Assembly (NCBI RefSeq): GCF_000315235.1
Contig: NZ_BALG01000247.1
Coordinates: forward strand, 1 to 36,349
Direction: 5' to 3'
Length of the DNA stretch: 36,349 bases
Source of the DNA: Paenibacillus popilliae ATCC 14706
GTDB taxonomy: Bacteria > Bacillota > Bacilli > Paenibacillales > Paenibacillaceae
Below the pieces are notes generated by a model, which saw only the letters and a program-made list of their open reading frames with translations, did not search any database and was not told the origin of the DNA. Below are positions 6,409 through 13,693 of the stretch, one piece after another. A program made the translations under genes and the position numbers. The first letter of the stretch is position 1. Each line of letters begins with the position of its first letter.

Positions 6409-7846
6409 GGGTCAACGCCCTTTCAACCATTTGCAGCATATGTTCCTTGTCGAAGCTAACATAATGTCCCGCCGCTATCCGCGTCGGATCGCCCGCATGG
6501 TAATATTCATAAACCAACTGCCTTTGACCAAAGCTTTCACCCGAAGCATCCCATGCTAAGTTTAACAATTGAGTCCTGCTGTGGGCGTTCATATCGCCTG
6601 TCGTAAGCGCCGTCTGTAAATCAACGAGTTCCTCAGCTAAAAAATCTTGATAATGCGGTGTCGATAGCATCGATCCAGCAGCTAAAGATTGAATTGTCTT
6701 TATCATTTGTTCATACATCCTTGGAAAATGGTAGCGAATCGCCTGGATTGCATTCCCGCTAGGTGTGAGTACACCTGCATCGCTTACAAAAGCGTCTGCC
6801 TCGCTTAGTAATATGGAGGCCTTTAACAGTTCAATACAAGAAGTTAGTTCTCCCAACTTCTCTTGGATATTCATCAATCCGTCTAACTTCAACATCTGCG
6901 CAAGCTTTATCGAAATTCCAGTAAGAAACTCGGCCTTGGAGAGACCTCTTACAATGCCTTGATGCCCCGTATGGTTCCTAGCAAAGGTTTGATCGTAAAA
7001 CAGATTGGATTGCGTCACATCTCTGAATACAAATACGTTGTTCCAAGGTATGAACACTTCGTTCAAAATCAAATAAGCATCGATTTCGTCAAATCGGTTG
7101 GATAAAGGATAATCAAAATGATGATAAGCGGGTTTGCCAAGCGGCTTTCTGCACACGATGTTTACTCCTGGCTGATCAAGCTGCAGCGCAAAAGCAAGCG
7201 CATAATCCTCATCACCTGGTGTGAGACCTGGCATATTAAAAATAAGCAACTCATCAGCGATAGGTGCGAGTGTGACGATCATCTTGGCACCCGTTACCAC
7301 AATTCCATGACGATCACGGCTTATCACACGTACTGCAGCGTAGGGATTCACTTGCGATCCAAGGGGCAGCGATCGATCAATTTGTGGGTTAATGGCCCCA
7401 TGACCGATAAATAAATTGTTTTTCTTTACATAAGCGTAATATTCGATCATATTCTTGGAGTAATCCGCATATTTTCCAATGCCCAATCCATTGGAGTGGG
7501 TAGACATGGCAACCAAGGCGGCATTCATAAAATCAGGGGTTCGCCCAAGCATCCCGAACGATACGTCTGCCACCGCTTTATAGGACTCCCTTTTCTTTTG
7601 TAAATCGTTTACTGATTTCGGAATGAGCAAGCTAGTTGGCGCGCTATTTCCTTTTTCATCGATGAAGCAGTGTATGTCCGGCTTTTCTTCTTGCAATTCG
7701 TAATACCGTTCAATACATTTGATAGCTCCGGCCAACGCCGGTTCTTCGGTCACCTTAACCCGCTCTCCGTTGAGAAAAACCGAGCTTCGCCCATGTATTC
7801 TACGTAAGTAACGGGAAGGAAGCGTGAGAATATGGCTAGATTCCAT
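6395..7846 (-). CDS. HpaB-family flavin-dependent monooxygenase
   Basis: The 483-residue protein has the acyl-CoA-dehydrogenase-like fold of the 4-hydroxyphenylacetate 3-monooxygenase (HpaB/PvcC) group. Evidence is the GRTPDFMN motif near residue 101, the conserved block NEVFIPWNNVFVF, and a final helical domain with SGESFGQRQL. These enzymes use reduced FAD from a separate reductase (HpaC) to hydroxylate phenolic or related substrates. No HpaC gene is present, so the reductase must be elsewhere. The context (exporter, PLP enzyme, peptidase) argues for tailoring of a secondary metabolite more than for 4-hydroxyphenylacetate catabolism, which would need ring-cleavage genes. Ribosome site AAAGAGGTG, 10 bases before ATG. 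Confidence 0.85.
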   Translation of the reverse strand: MESSHILTLPSRYLRRIHGRSSVFLNGERVKVTEEPALAGAIKCIERYYELQEEKPDIHCFIDEKGNSAPTSLLIPKSVNDLQKKRESYKAVADVSFGMLGRTPDFMNAALVAMSTHSNGLGIGKYADYSKNMIEYYAYVKKNNLFIGHGAINPQIDRSLPLGSQVNPYAAVRVISRDRHGIVVTGAKMIVTLAPIADELLIFNMPGLTPGDEDYALAFALQLDQPGVNIVCRKPLGKPAYHHFDYPLSNRFDEIDAYLILNEVFIPWNNVFVFRDVTQSNLFYDQTFARNHTGHQGIVRGLSKAEFLTGISIKLAQMLKLDGLMNIQEKLGELTSCIELLKASILLSEADAFVSDAGVLTPSGNAIQAIRYHFPRMYEQMIKTIQSLAAGSMLSTPHYQDFLAEELVDLQTALTTGDMNAHSRTQLLNLAWDASGESFGQRQLVYEYYHAGDPTRIAAGHYVSFDKEHMLQMVERALTHDNT

Positions 7847-7881
7847 ACTTGCGCAACACCTCTTTCATTTTTAAACTTTAT

Positions 7882-8697
7882 CTACTTCGATGAGTTTGAG
7901 ATAAACGGTCCACAATATTTTTGCAACGCGTAAAATACGCCATCCTCGTTATTTGATAACGTCACATCATCCGCTATGCGCTTTAGCTCTTCCGGAGAAT
8001 TTTCCATGGCAATACGAAGGCCGGCTGCTTTCAGCATAGAGATATCATTATAGTAATTCCCAATGGCGAGTATCTCTTCTTTTTCTATTCCTCTGATCTG
8101 CGCTAGCCGTTGTAAAGCATTTCCTTTATTTGCTTGAACGTTCAACACATCGATAAAGGTCTCCCCCGATCTTGTCATATTCAACCCCAACATATCTTGA
8201 AAGTGTTTCTGAGTTTGGTCCAATTGTTGCGACGAGCCCATCATTGTAAATTTGATTAGTGGCTCCTGAATTTTGTCCCGTGCCGGAAGCAGCTTTGGAG
8301 AAATAAAAAAACTTGAGTATAGATCACGAATCGTTTTTCTCATCCCACGGACCTGTTCAACGTATATTTCAAAAGGGGTATTGATATCAAAATGAATATC
8401 ATGTTCCCTGCAATACGCGAGATAAGGTTCTAGCTGCGTCTGTACAATCGTGTACTGATTCATGATTGTATTTTGTTGAAAATCGAAGGTCACGGCTCCA
8501 TTAAATGTGATCCCACACCCAGTAATACCTAAGCGATTCGTATAATATTTTGTACTCACTGGACCACGTCCCGTACATAACACAATTTCCGAACCCAAAC
8601 GGGAGAGCTTGCGCAACAATATCTTTGATTGTTCCGATACAGAATGATCGTCATGTAGCAACGTACCATCCATATCGATTGCAATGAGCTTATACAT
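7882..8697 (-). CDS. Cof-type HAD-IIB phosphatase
   Basis: A 271-residue HAD hydrolase with motif I DMDGTLL (nucleophile D8, acid D10), motif II LCTGRG, and a large C2 cap between motifs II and III as in Cof/YbjI proteins. Motif IV reads AIGNYYNDISML; the first Asp of the usual GDxxND is Asn here while the second Asp is kept. Cof enzymes dephosphorylate sugar phosphates, flavin mononucleotide and thiamin-precursor phosphates in vitro. The gene lies 2 bases behind the MFS gene, with TAGGAG 6 bases before ATG. The substrate in this pathway is unknown; a housekeeping phosphatase carried along in the operon is possible. Confidence 0.85.
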   Translation of the reverse strand: MYKLIAIDMDGTLLHDDHSVSEQSKILLRKLSRLGSEIVLCTGRGPVSTKYYTNRLGITGCGITFNGAVTFDFQQNTIMNQYTIVQTQLEPYLAYCREHDIHFDINTPFEIYVEQVRGMRKTIRDLYSSFFISPKLLPARDKIQEPLIKFTMMGSSQQLDQTQKHFQDMLGLNMTRSGETFIDVLNVQANKGNALQRLAQIRGIEKEEILAIGNYYNDISMLKAAGLRIAMENSPEELKRIADDVTLSNNEDGVFYALQKYCGPFISNSSK

Positions 8698-8699
8698 GG

Positions 8700-9848
8700 T
8701 TAACTCCTAACCTCTCTAATGGAAATGAAACCTAACAAAGCGACTACGGTTAAACATACAGCAAAGGTGTACATGGCAGAGCCGCCATGAATTTGAAGTA
8801 TGGTTCCTCCCACCGAACCTCCAATCAATCCCGAAACACCTAAGAAAATCATAGCAAGCAACGCTTGGGAACTTGCCCCTAAGCGTTTTGGCGCTGCGCT
8901 GGCCATGTAGTTCACTGCAGCCACCCAAAACAAACTGTATGTACCTGCTTGAAGAATTTGCAGAATTAATATCCAGCTCGGATCGGAAATGAAGACATAC
9001 CCGATCCATCGAACTAAGTATAAAAAACAAGCCGTAGTTATCAGCTTTAGCGAAGACACCTTTTGAATAAATCGAGCAGAGAAATAGAACCCAACAATTT
9101 CACTACATCCAACTACAGCCCAAGCCCAAGAAATTAAATTATCCGCTGCACCTAACTCTTTATAATAAAGAGAAAATAAAGCGTCATTCATTCGATGCGG
9201 AACCGCTAGAAACAAGACAAAAAACAAAAAAACGGCGACTTTTTTATCTTTCACCAAACAGGCTACGTCTTTCATGTTTAGTTTCTCCTGATGGATGCCT
9301 CCTAACGTCGTCCTCTTTAACATAAAGAGTAGAATACAAGCTGCCATCCAAATCGGTATATAGATGATAAGGAGAGCTTGTAATCCTCCCAAAGCATGGA
9401 AGTACAATCCTAATAAAATCGATACAACACAAAAACCTAGAGAGCCCCATAGTCGGATACTACTGTAGGGCACATGATTTTGTTCAGCGGTTTGAACAGA
9501 TAACGTTTCTATTAATGGGATAGCCGATAAAAAAAACATAAATAACGTAATAACAAATAGCAGAGAAGCACTTTTGTTATCGATCATAAATAACCCAGCT
9601 GCGGACATACCGGTTAGAAACCAAAGAATGATCAATACGAATTTTAACGAATGAAAGCGATCGCTAATATAACCTACAATAGGTTGAACCATAATAGCGA
9701 AGAAAGGCCCTATCATGAGAAGAGATCCAACTTGATCAGGCTGAAATTTTCTCTCTAGTAAGAGGAGTGGAAGATAGGGGAGAAGAATCGCAAAAGTCGA
9801 GAAGATCAAACTATTGATTACTTTCACGTGAACCAAGTTTTTTTTCAT
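8700..9848 (-). CDS. MFS transporter, HcaT/MFS_1-like, first gene of the operon
   Basis: A 382-residue membrane protein with about 12 hydrophobic segments. The segment-2/3 loop has VGYISDRF, the typical MFS G-x3-D-R motif, in this case following PFFAIMVQP. Overall it resembles the PPP (3-phenylpropionate, HcaT-like) branch. It is the promoter-proximal gene of the six-gene operon and probably exports the product (self-protection) or imports a precursor. The ATG is preceded by AAGGAGATAGT, and a candidate TTGACA promoter lies about 90-115 bases upstream. Confidence 0.85.
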   Translation of the reverse strand: MKKNLVHVKVINSLIFSTFAILLPYLPLLLLERKFQPDQVGSLLMIGPFFAIMVQPIVGYISDRFHSLKFVLIILWFLTGMSAAGLFMIDNKSASLLFVITLFMFFLSAIPLIETLSVQTAEQNHVPYSSIRLWGSLGFCVVSILLGLYFHALGGLQALLIIYIPIWMAACILLFMLKRTTLGGIHQEKLNMKDVACLVKDKKVAVFLFFVLFLAVPHRMNDALFSLYYKELGAADNLISWAWAVVGCSEIVGFYFSARFIQKVSSLKLITTACFLYLVRWIGYVFISDPSWILILQILQAGTYSLFWVAAVNYMASAAPKRLGASSQALLAMIFLGVSGLIGGSVGGTILQIHGGSAMYTFAVCLTVVALLGFISIREVRS

Positions 9849-9934
9849 ACTATCTCCTTATATATCGTTTGTATCTCGAATCTATAATTAAACAAAATTA
9901 TATTATTTTTACTTTTTAATTGAATTGTATGTAT

Positions 9935-9963
9935 ACAATATATCTTTTATGGGAAATTGTCAA
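9935..9963 (-). promoter_or_regulatory. Candidate sigma-A promoter of the six-gene operon
   Basis: On the minus strand a perfect TTGACA is followed, after 17 bases, by TATTGT; an alternative TATATT lies at 15-base spacing. The stretch between it and the MFS start is very AT-rich, giving a leader of about 80 bases. No obvious operator palindrome or riboswitch is seen in the leader. Confidence 0.5.
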
Positions 9964-10085
9964 TATATTAACAAGGAAATATCGGGGATTGCGAACCGAG
10001 TCAGGAGGTAGCCAGGCATCGAAGAATGCCAATCTTTTCCGGCCGGGATATCGGTTGCCGTGTTGCATGAATGAACAATGGCTGC

Positions 10086-10108
10086 GCCGTGCAACAATTC
10101 GGCACGGC
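10086..10108 (-). terminator. Hairpin just behind the MPLIPIQR gene
   Basis: GCCGTGC/GCACGGC pair perfectly over 7 bp around a 9-base loop, touching the stop codon of the upstream gene. There is no T-run on the minus strand. It may slow or stabilise the end of that transcript before the next operon's promoter. Confidence 0.4.
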
Positions 10109-10740
10109 TATTTACCATTCACGGATTGATAGACCTCGGCTGCGAAGGCGAACCCGCTCATAGGAGACCCGCTCGAGGGAGAGGAGACGGCTTGCTCGAA
10201 GGTGAAGAGAAATTGGACATCAAGGCCGATAAAAGCCGGATCGAACTGGATCGGAATGCTGTAGCAGCGTATCAGTTGCGTTTCTTTGCCGCTGCGCCGA
10301 TCGGCTGTTCGGGAACAGAACAGGAACGTGGACGGCTGACCTCCGATGAGGGGCACGGGAGCATCCAGCAGATTGAGCTGTTCGATATTGCAAAGATCGA
10401 TCTGGAGATGGGTGCGGGTCGGATCGTATAGGCAGCAGCGGATAAAGATGGACTCTGGAGCTTCCAGCCGGATCGGATAGGTCTGGGCCGCGAAGCCTCT
10501 GTATTCACTCCGCTTGGGACCGGCAGGCGGAACGATCAGTTCAGGCATCGGGCCTGGCAGGAATTCGCTGGCTTGATCGATAAGGGAAGCGAGAACGCTT
10601 TTCTGCCCAGCCAGCTTGGCCGTATGGACGACGTTGGGCGCGCCTCCGGACAAGAGCTGTGCCGCCGCTTGCGCTCTGTCGGCTGCCGAGATGACGCTGC
10701 GCTCATGGCTGACGATCCGTTGAATTGGAATCAAGGGCAT
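10108..10740 (-). CDS. MPLIPIQR-family putative surface protein A
   Basis: I do not recognise a named domain. The 210-residue protein shares its layout with the next gene: start MPLIPIQR, an ASADR-type turn then a short Ala-rich helix, a central GFAAQ strand, LIRCYSIPI, and the closing motif GFAFAAEVYQ. Length, strand-rich composition and paired paralogues fit a jelly-roll-like structural or surface protein; this is inference. No Sec signal is present, as for many spore-coat proteins. The start chosen is the ATG 8 bases after AAGGAGG; a longer frame to 10779 lacks a site. It sits beside modification and glycosyltransferase genes. A broken copy of its middle lies at 3242-3484. Confidence 0.7.
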   Translation of the reverse strand: MPLIPIQRIVSHERSVISAADRAQAAAQLLSGGAPNVVHTAKLAGQKSVLASLIDQASEFLPGPMPELIVPPAGPKRSEYRGFAAQTYPIRLEAPESIFIRCCLYDPTRTHLQIDLCNIEQLNLLDAPVPLIGGQPSTFLFCSRTADRRSGKETQLIRCYSIPIQFDPAFIGLDVQFLFTFEQAVSSPSSGSPMSGFAFAAEVYQSVNGK

Positions 10741-10766
10741 GACGGTCTCCTCCTTCCAAACAGGTT

Positions 10767-10792
10767 GCCATGCCCGCAAGCGCGGGCATGGC
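10767..10792. other. Perfect 11-bp GC-rich hairpin between the two paralogues
   Basis: GCCATGCCCGC-aagc-GCGGGCATGGC pairs perfectly with a 4-base loop. It lies in the 103-base gap between the two MPLxPIQR genes, just ahead of the ribosome site of the downstream one. No T-run follows on either strand. On the minus-strand transcript it could act as an attenuator or protect the 3' end of the upstream message, giving the two proteins unequal amounts. Confidence 0.6.
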
Positions 10793-10843
10793 GGAAGTTA
10801 TGCAGCACAACACACGGAATCGAAAAATAAAGGGGTGATTCGA

Positions 10844-11488
10844 TTAGACAATAATAAGCGGATTGTGATAGATATCGGCGGCAAAGGCAAGTCCGGCCGT
10901 ATTAATAGCACCATTCGTCAAGTAGTTCGTCACCTGGAACGAGAATACGAAGCGAACGCCAAGGTTGAGTGTAATCAGTCCAAGCGAAGCTGGAATCGAA
11001 TAGAAGCGGACATTTTGCCAGTTGTACGGATTGGCGACATCTGTTGTAATTCCGGTTACCGGATTGAGCGAGCCTGCATTCAAATCGACGTCCAGCCCCG
11101 GCACCGGGATCAAGTCGATGCCGAGAGAGGAGAAGGCTTGAACACGCGCCGTAACCGCGTTGTCGGCAAATACGGTCAAGGCAATCAAAAATTCATTAAT
11201 TACGCCGACAGTTAACGGGATCGTAACCGATACGGCAGCGAAGCCATGCGTCTCGCCTGGAATAAAGGTTGGCTGCGTCCAGACGAATTGCGGATTTGGC
11301 GCGGCTGCGAATAACGTATTGTCATTATCGAACTTTGCAAGCTGAGGCCAGATGGTTGGCGCATTGCCGACGTTGACGACATTGGCTGCCGCTCCTGCCA
11401 AGAGACTGTTCACTGCCGTTACCCGATCTGGAGCGGAGACGACATTCGTCGTGCTGCTTGTAAGGCGTTGAATAGGAACGAGTGGCAT
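10844..11488 (-). CDS. MPLVPIQR-family putative surface protein B
   Basis: A 214-residue paralogue of protein A. Shared features are the start MPLVPIQR, a VVSAPDR turn, GFAAVSVTIPL, VRFYSIP and the end motif GLAFAADIYH. It is strikingly poor in Lys, Glu and Cys and rich in Val, Ala, Asn and Thr, as expected for a beta-rich, assembling or exposed protein, with many possible O-glycosylation sites. It has no signal peptide. AAGGAGG lies 9 bases before ATG. With the modification enzymes downstream in coordinate, it is a candidate acceptor of the island's glycan. This assignment is a hypothesis; no database family was matched. Confidence 0.68.
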   Translation of the reverse strand: MPLVPIQRLTSSTTNVVSAPDRVTAVNSLLAGAAANVVNVGNAPTIWPQLAKFDNDNTLFAAAPNPQFVWTQPTFIPGETHGFAAVSVTIPLTVGVINEFLIALTVFADNAVTARVQAFSSLGIDLIPVPGLDVDLNAGSLNPVTGITTDVANPYNWQNVRFYSIPASLGLITLNLGVRFVFSFQVTNYLTNGAINTAGLAFAADIYHNPLIIV

Positions 11489-11546
11489 AAGGAAAAACCT
11501 CCTTCATCATATGTTGGAAGGACGATGGGATGTCCTCCTCTGTTAC

Positions 11547-11555
11547 TACTGTATG
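11547..11555 (-). promoter_or_regulatory. Sporulation-type -10 element (CATACAGTA)
   Basis: On the minus strand CATACAGTA fits the sigma-K -10 consensus CATAnnnTA exactly and also resembles sigma-E (CATACAnT). It lies about 60 bases before the MPLVPIQR-B start. A clear AC-type -35 at 16-17 bases is missing, so the call is tentative. Confidence 0.35.
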
Positions 11556-11728
11556 AAGGAGGGAAGGGCTTCGCTTGGATGAATTACTAGATTTATTCAT
11601 ACAATCTTGCAAGGCGCGGCAGGTGCGAGAGACGGAAAATGCAACGATGACGCCGAATATTGTATTCTTCACAACTTACAGGTCGTACCCATATATTTAT
11701 AATTGATAGAATATCGAAGCGCATACCA

Positions 11729-11762
11729 ATGATCCGCAGGCGAGATGTTGTCTACGGATCAT
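11729..11762. other. Hairpin behind the methyltransferase gene
   Basis: ATGATCCG/CGGATCAT pair perfectly (8 bp) around an 18-base loop, about 20 bases beyond the stop codon of the methyltransferase gene. No T-run is seen. The remaining intergenic sequence up to the MPLVPIQR-B start shows only the promoter-like element noted separately. Confidence 0.4.
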
Positions 11763-11782
11763 GGCAGCCCTTCGACTGGGCG

Positions 11783-12481
11783 CTACAGGCCCGAGGCGGC
11801 AACGATATGATGAATGGCATCGTTCCATTGATGGTCCTGCCCGGATTCGTCGGGAACGATGATCCCGAGGCCGTGCTGGCTTCGGGCCCGGTGCAGCCGA
11901 AGGCGAAGCTTCGTATCTCGAAGGAAGTCCTCTATGGCGGTCAAGACGCCGTTTCTCTCTCCGTACTCGTACTCCGCATTATGCACGGATGAATTATGGC
12001 CGCCTTCGACCAGTTCATTCACTCCCGGAAGCATGCCTTTGCGGGCGCTCGGCTTCCGGTAAGCTTCGGGAATCGACTCCGGAAAATAATACATATCTCT
12101 TCTGCCGTAAGGCCATTCCAAATCATGCAAAAACACGATCGGGTATCGTCCGTGTCCTTCCAATGCCTTCAGTTCATGGTAGACGGTGTACCAGTTATGA
12201 TCCCCGTCCAGCAGCACCGCGTCGCAAGGGCCTACCTGCGGCAGCACGTTCAGACTGAGATCGGGAATCATGACGAAGGCGCTCCCGAACTGCTGTTGCA
12301 GAGCGCCGACATCGAACAGAGGCGAAGGATCGATGGCGATAAGCCGGCCTTGCGGATTCGACTGGACATAGCTAAGAAGATTCAACGTATTCCACCCTTG
12401 GGCGCAGCCGACCTCGACGATCGTCGCGGGCCGGGCAAGCTCCAGAACCGGGCGAATCATTGCGTTCCAAAAATGGATCAA
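11783..12481 (-). CDS. Class I SAM-dependent methyltransferase (Methyltransf_24 type)
   Basis: Rossmann-fold methyltransferase. Motif I is IVEVGCAQGWNTLNLL, motif II ends LIAIDPSP, and the post-II motif is DAVLLDGDHNWYTVYHEL, which is typical of the Methyltransf_24 group that includes sugar and antibiotic methylases. It probably methylates a sugar of the surface glycan or its acceptor; the substrate is not readable. The start chosen is TTG, 9 bases after a GGAGGG site, giving 232 residues and no overlap with the upstream acetyltransferase gene. A longer form from a TTG at 12526 adds 15 residues (SSYIHPDYDGG...) but has a poor ribosome site; homology would decide. Confidence 0.8.
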   Translation of the reverse strand: MIHFWNAMIRPVLELARPATIVEVGCAQGWNTLNLLSYVQSNPQGRLIAIDPSPLFDVGALQQQFGSAFVMIPDLSLNVLPQVGPCDAVLLDGDHNWYTVYHELKALEGHGRYPIVFLHDLEWPYGRRDMYYFPESIPEAYRKPSARKGMLPGVNELVEGGHNSSVHNAEYEYGERNGVLTAIEDFLRDTKLRLRLHRARSQHGLGIIVPDESGQDHQWNDAIHHIVAASGL

Positions 12482-12497
12482 TGTCGCTCTCCCTCCA

Positions 12498-13049
12498 TCA
12501 TAATCGGGGTGAATATAGCTGGACAAACTTTTCTACTCGATTCGAGAGCATCAGCGGCCAAGCGGCTTGGATCTGTTCTATCGGCCAGTCCCACCAGGCG
12601 ATGCGGAGCAAGTTGTCAATGATATGCGAAGGGAAGCGGTACCGGATGACTCGGGCCGGGTTGCCGCCGGCAATCGCATAAGGCGGGATATCTTTGGATA
12701 CGGTGCTGCGGGCCGCGATGACGGCCCCGTGGCCGATCGTTACGCCCGATAGCACATAGGAGTCCATTCCTATCCAGACGTCATGGCCGATGACCACGTT
12801 GCCCTTGGTCTTCGGATGCCCCGTATAAACGGAGGCCGCTGGAAAAATTGGATTAAACGGGTACGTCGTCACCCAGTCGACATTATGCTCCCCTCCCAGC
12901 AAAATCGTGATCCGGGCGGCAAAGGAGCAGAACTTGCCGATGGTCAAGGTAGATCCTTCCCCCCAGGAGAACACATCGGGATGACCGTAGCTCCAGTCCC
13001 CGATAGCGTAGGCGGAATAGGCCGGGTTTTGGTTCATAAAGACGCTCAT
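12498..13049 (-). CDS. CatB-related (xenobiotic-type) O-acetyltransferase
   Basis: A 183-residue left-handed beta-helix acyltransferase. Hexapeptide repeats run from about residue 33 (LTIGKFCSFAARITILLGGEHN) to 135 (VVIGHDVWIGMDSYVLSGVTIGHGAVIAARS). The GGEHNVDWVTTYPF block carries the catalytic His region of the CatB/Vat family, and PPYAIAGGNPARVIRYRF closes the helix. Members acetylate hydroxyls of sugars or antibiotics using acetyl-CoA. Here the neighbours make O-acetylation of the surface glycan the best guess, over chloramphenicol resistance. The ATG follows a GGAGGGAGGAA-rich leader. Confidence 0.85.
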   Translation of the reverse strand: MSVFMNQNPAYSAYAIGDWSYGHPDVFSWGEGSTLTIGKFCSFAARITILLGGEHNVDWVTTYPFNPIFPAASVYTGHPKTKGNVVIGHDVWIGMDSYVLSGVTIGHGAVIAARSTVSKDIPPYAIAGGNPARVIRYRFPSHIIDNLLRIAWWDWPIEQIQAAWPLMLSNRVEKFVQLYSPRL

Positions 13050-13191
13050 TTCTGAAGTTCCTCCCTCCCTCCTTCCGGCCTGAATCGCCTAGCCCGAAAT
13101 GACCGATCACCACGGGACAGCAGCAGCTTCATTACTCTATGCAAGCGCGGAGGCAAGTTCTCTAGTCGTTCGCACCAAAATGCGAACCATC

Positions 13192-13683
13192 TCAGAAGCT
13201 GCAGTGGATATAAATCGGGTTAAGCACCGGGACACGCAATGCCCCGACCTCCAGGCGGCCCAGGATAGTAAGCGGGCTGTCCCGCAGACTGTCAATGGCG
13301 CAGGAGACATGGAAGTCGGGCATTTCCAGCCAGACGCCCGGGGCCATTGTCAGCGGTTGAATTGATTGGATGATATACTCCCCAGTCGCCTTACCATTGG
13401 TAAACCATTCCTCCCCGGTGAATGACCAGCCCGATTTCCGACCGTCTGTCCCGTAGACGCTGAAGGCGGGAATAAGCTGGGGAGACAGAATTTTGCCGCT
13501 GATGTCACAGGAACGGGACGGGGAGACGGACAGGATGATGCGAGGCTGTTCGATCGGTTCGGTACCGGCGTTGCGGAAGAGCATTATGACGAAGACGGAC
13601 ACGCGTTTTGCATCCGTGTCGAAGTCGACCACGGACTGGAATAGGCATTCTGCCCCTGGGACGGCAGCTTGCAGTTCGGTCAT
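13192..13683 (-). CDS. Unrecognised strand-rich protein of the glycosylation island
   Basis: A 163-residue protein with no family I recognise. It is rich in alternating hydrophobic residues and Pro/Gly turns, for example RVSVFVIMLFRNAG, PRIILSVSPSRSC and GVWLEMPDFHVSC, suggesting a single beta-sandwich, with three Cys in the conserved-looking half. There is no signal peptide or TM segment. Ribosome site GAGGTG lies 6 bases before the ATG; the upstream GTG (to 13692) falls inside that site. It starts 10 bases after the stop of the next gene upstream, so the two are co-transcribed and may act together. It could be a minor component of the same surface structure as the MPLxPIQR proteins. Confidence 0.6.
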   Translation of the reverse strand: MTELQAAVPGAECLFQSVVDFDTDAKRVSVFVIMLFRNAGTEPIEQPRIILSVSPSRSCDISGKILSPQLIPAFSVYGTDGRKSGWSFTGEEWFTNGKATGEYIIQSIQPLTMAPGVWLEMPDFHVSCAIDSLRDSPLTILGRLEVGALRVPVLNPIYIHCSF

Positions 13684-13693
13684 GCGAAGCACC

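Noticed and set aside
12498-13049. Chloramphenicol or streptogramin resistance gene
   Set aside because: The protein is of the CatB/Vat fold, but its place among glycan genes and the breadth of the fold make sugar O-acetylation more likely than drug resistance.
11660-13055. Several long + strand frames opposite the methyltransferase and acetyltransferase genes
   Set aside because: They have no ribosome sites or family motifs and mirror GC-rich coding sequence on the other strand, whose products have clear motifs.
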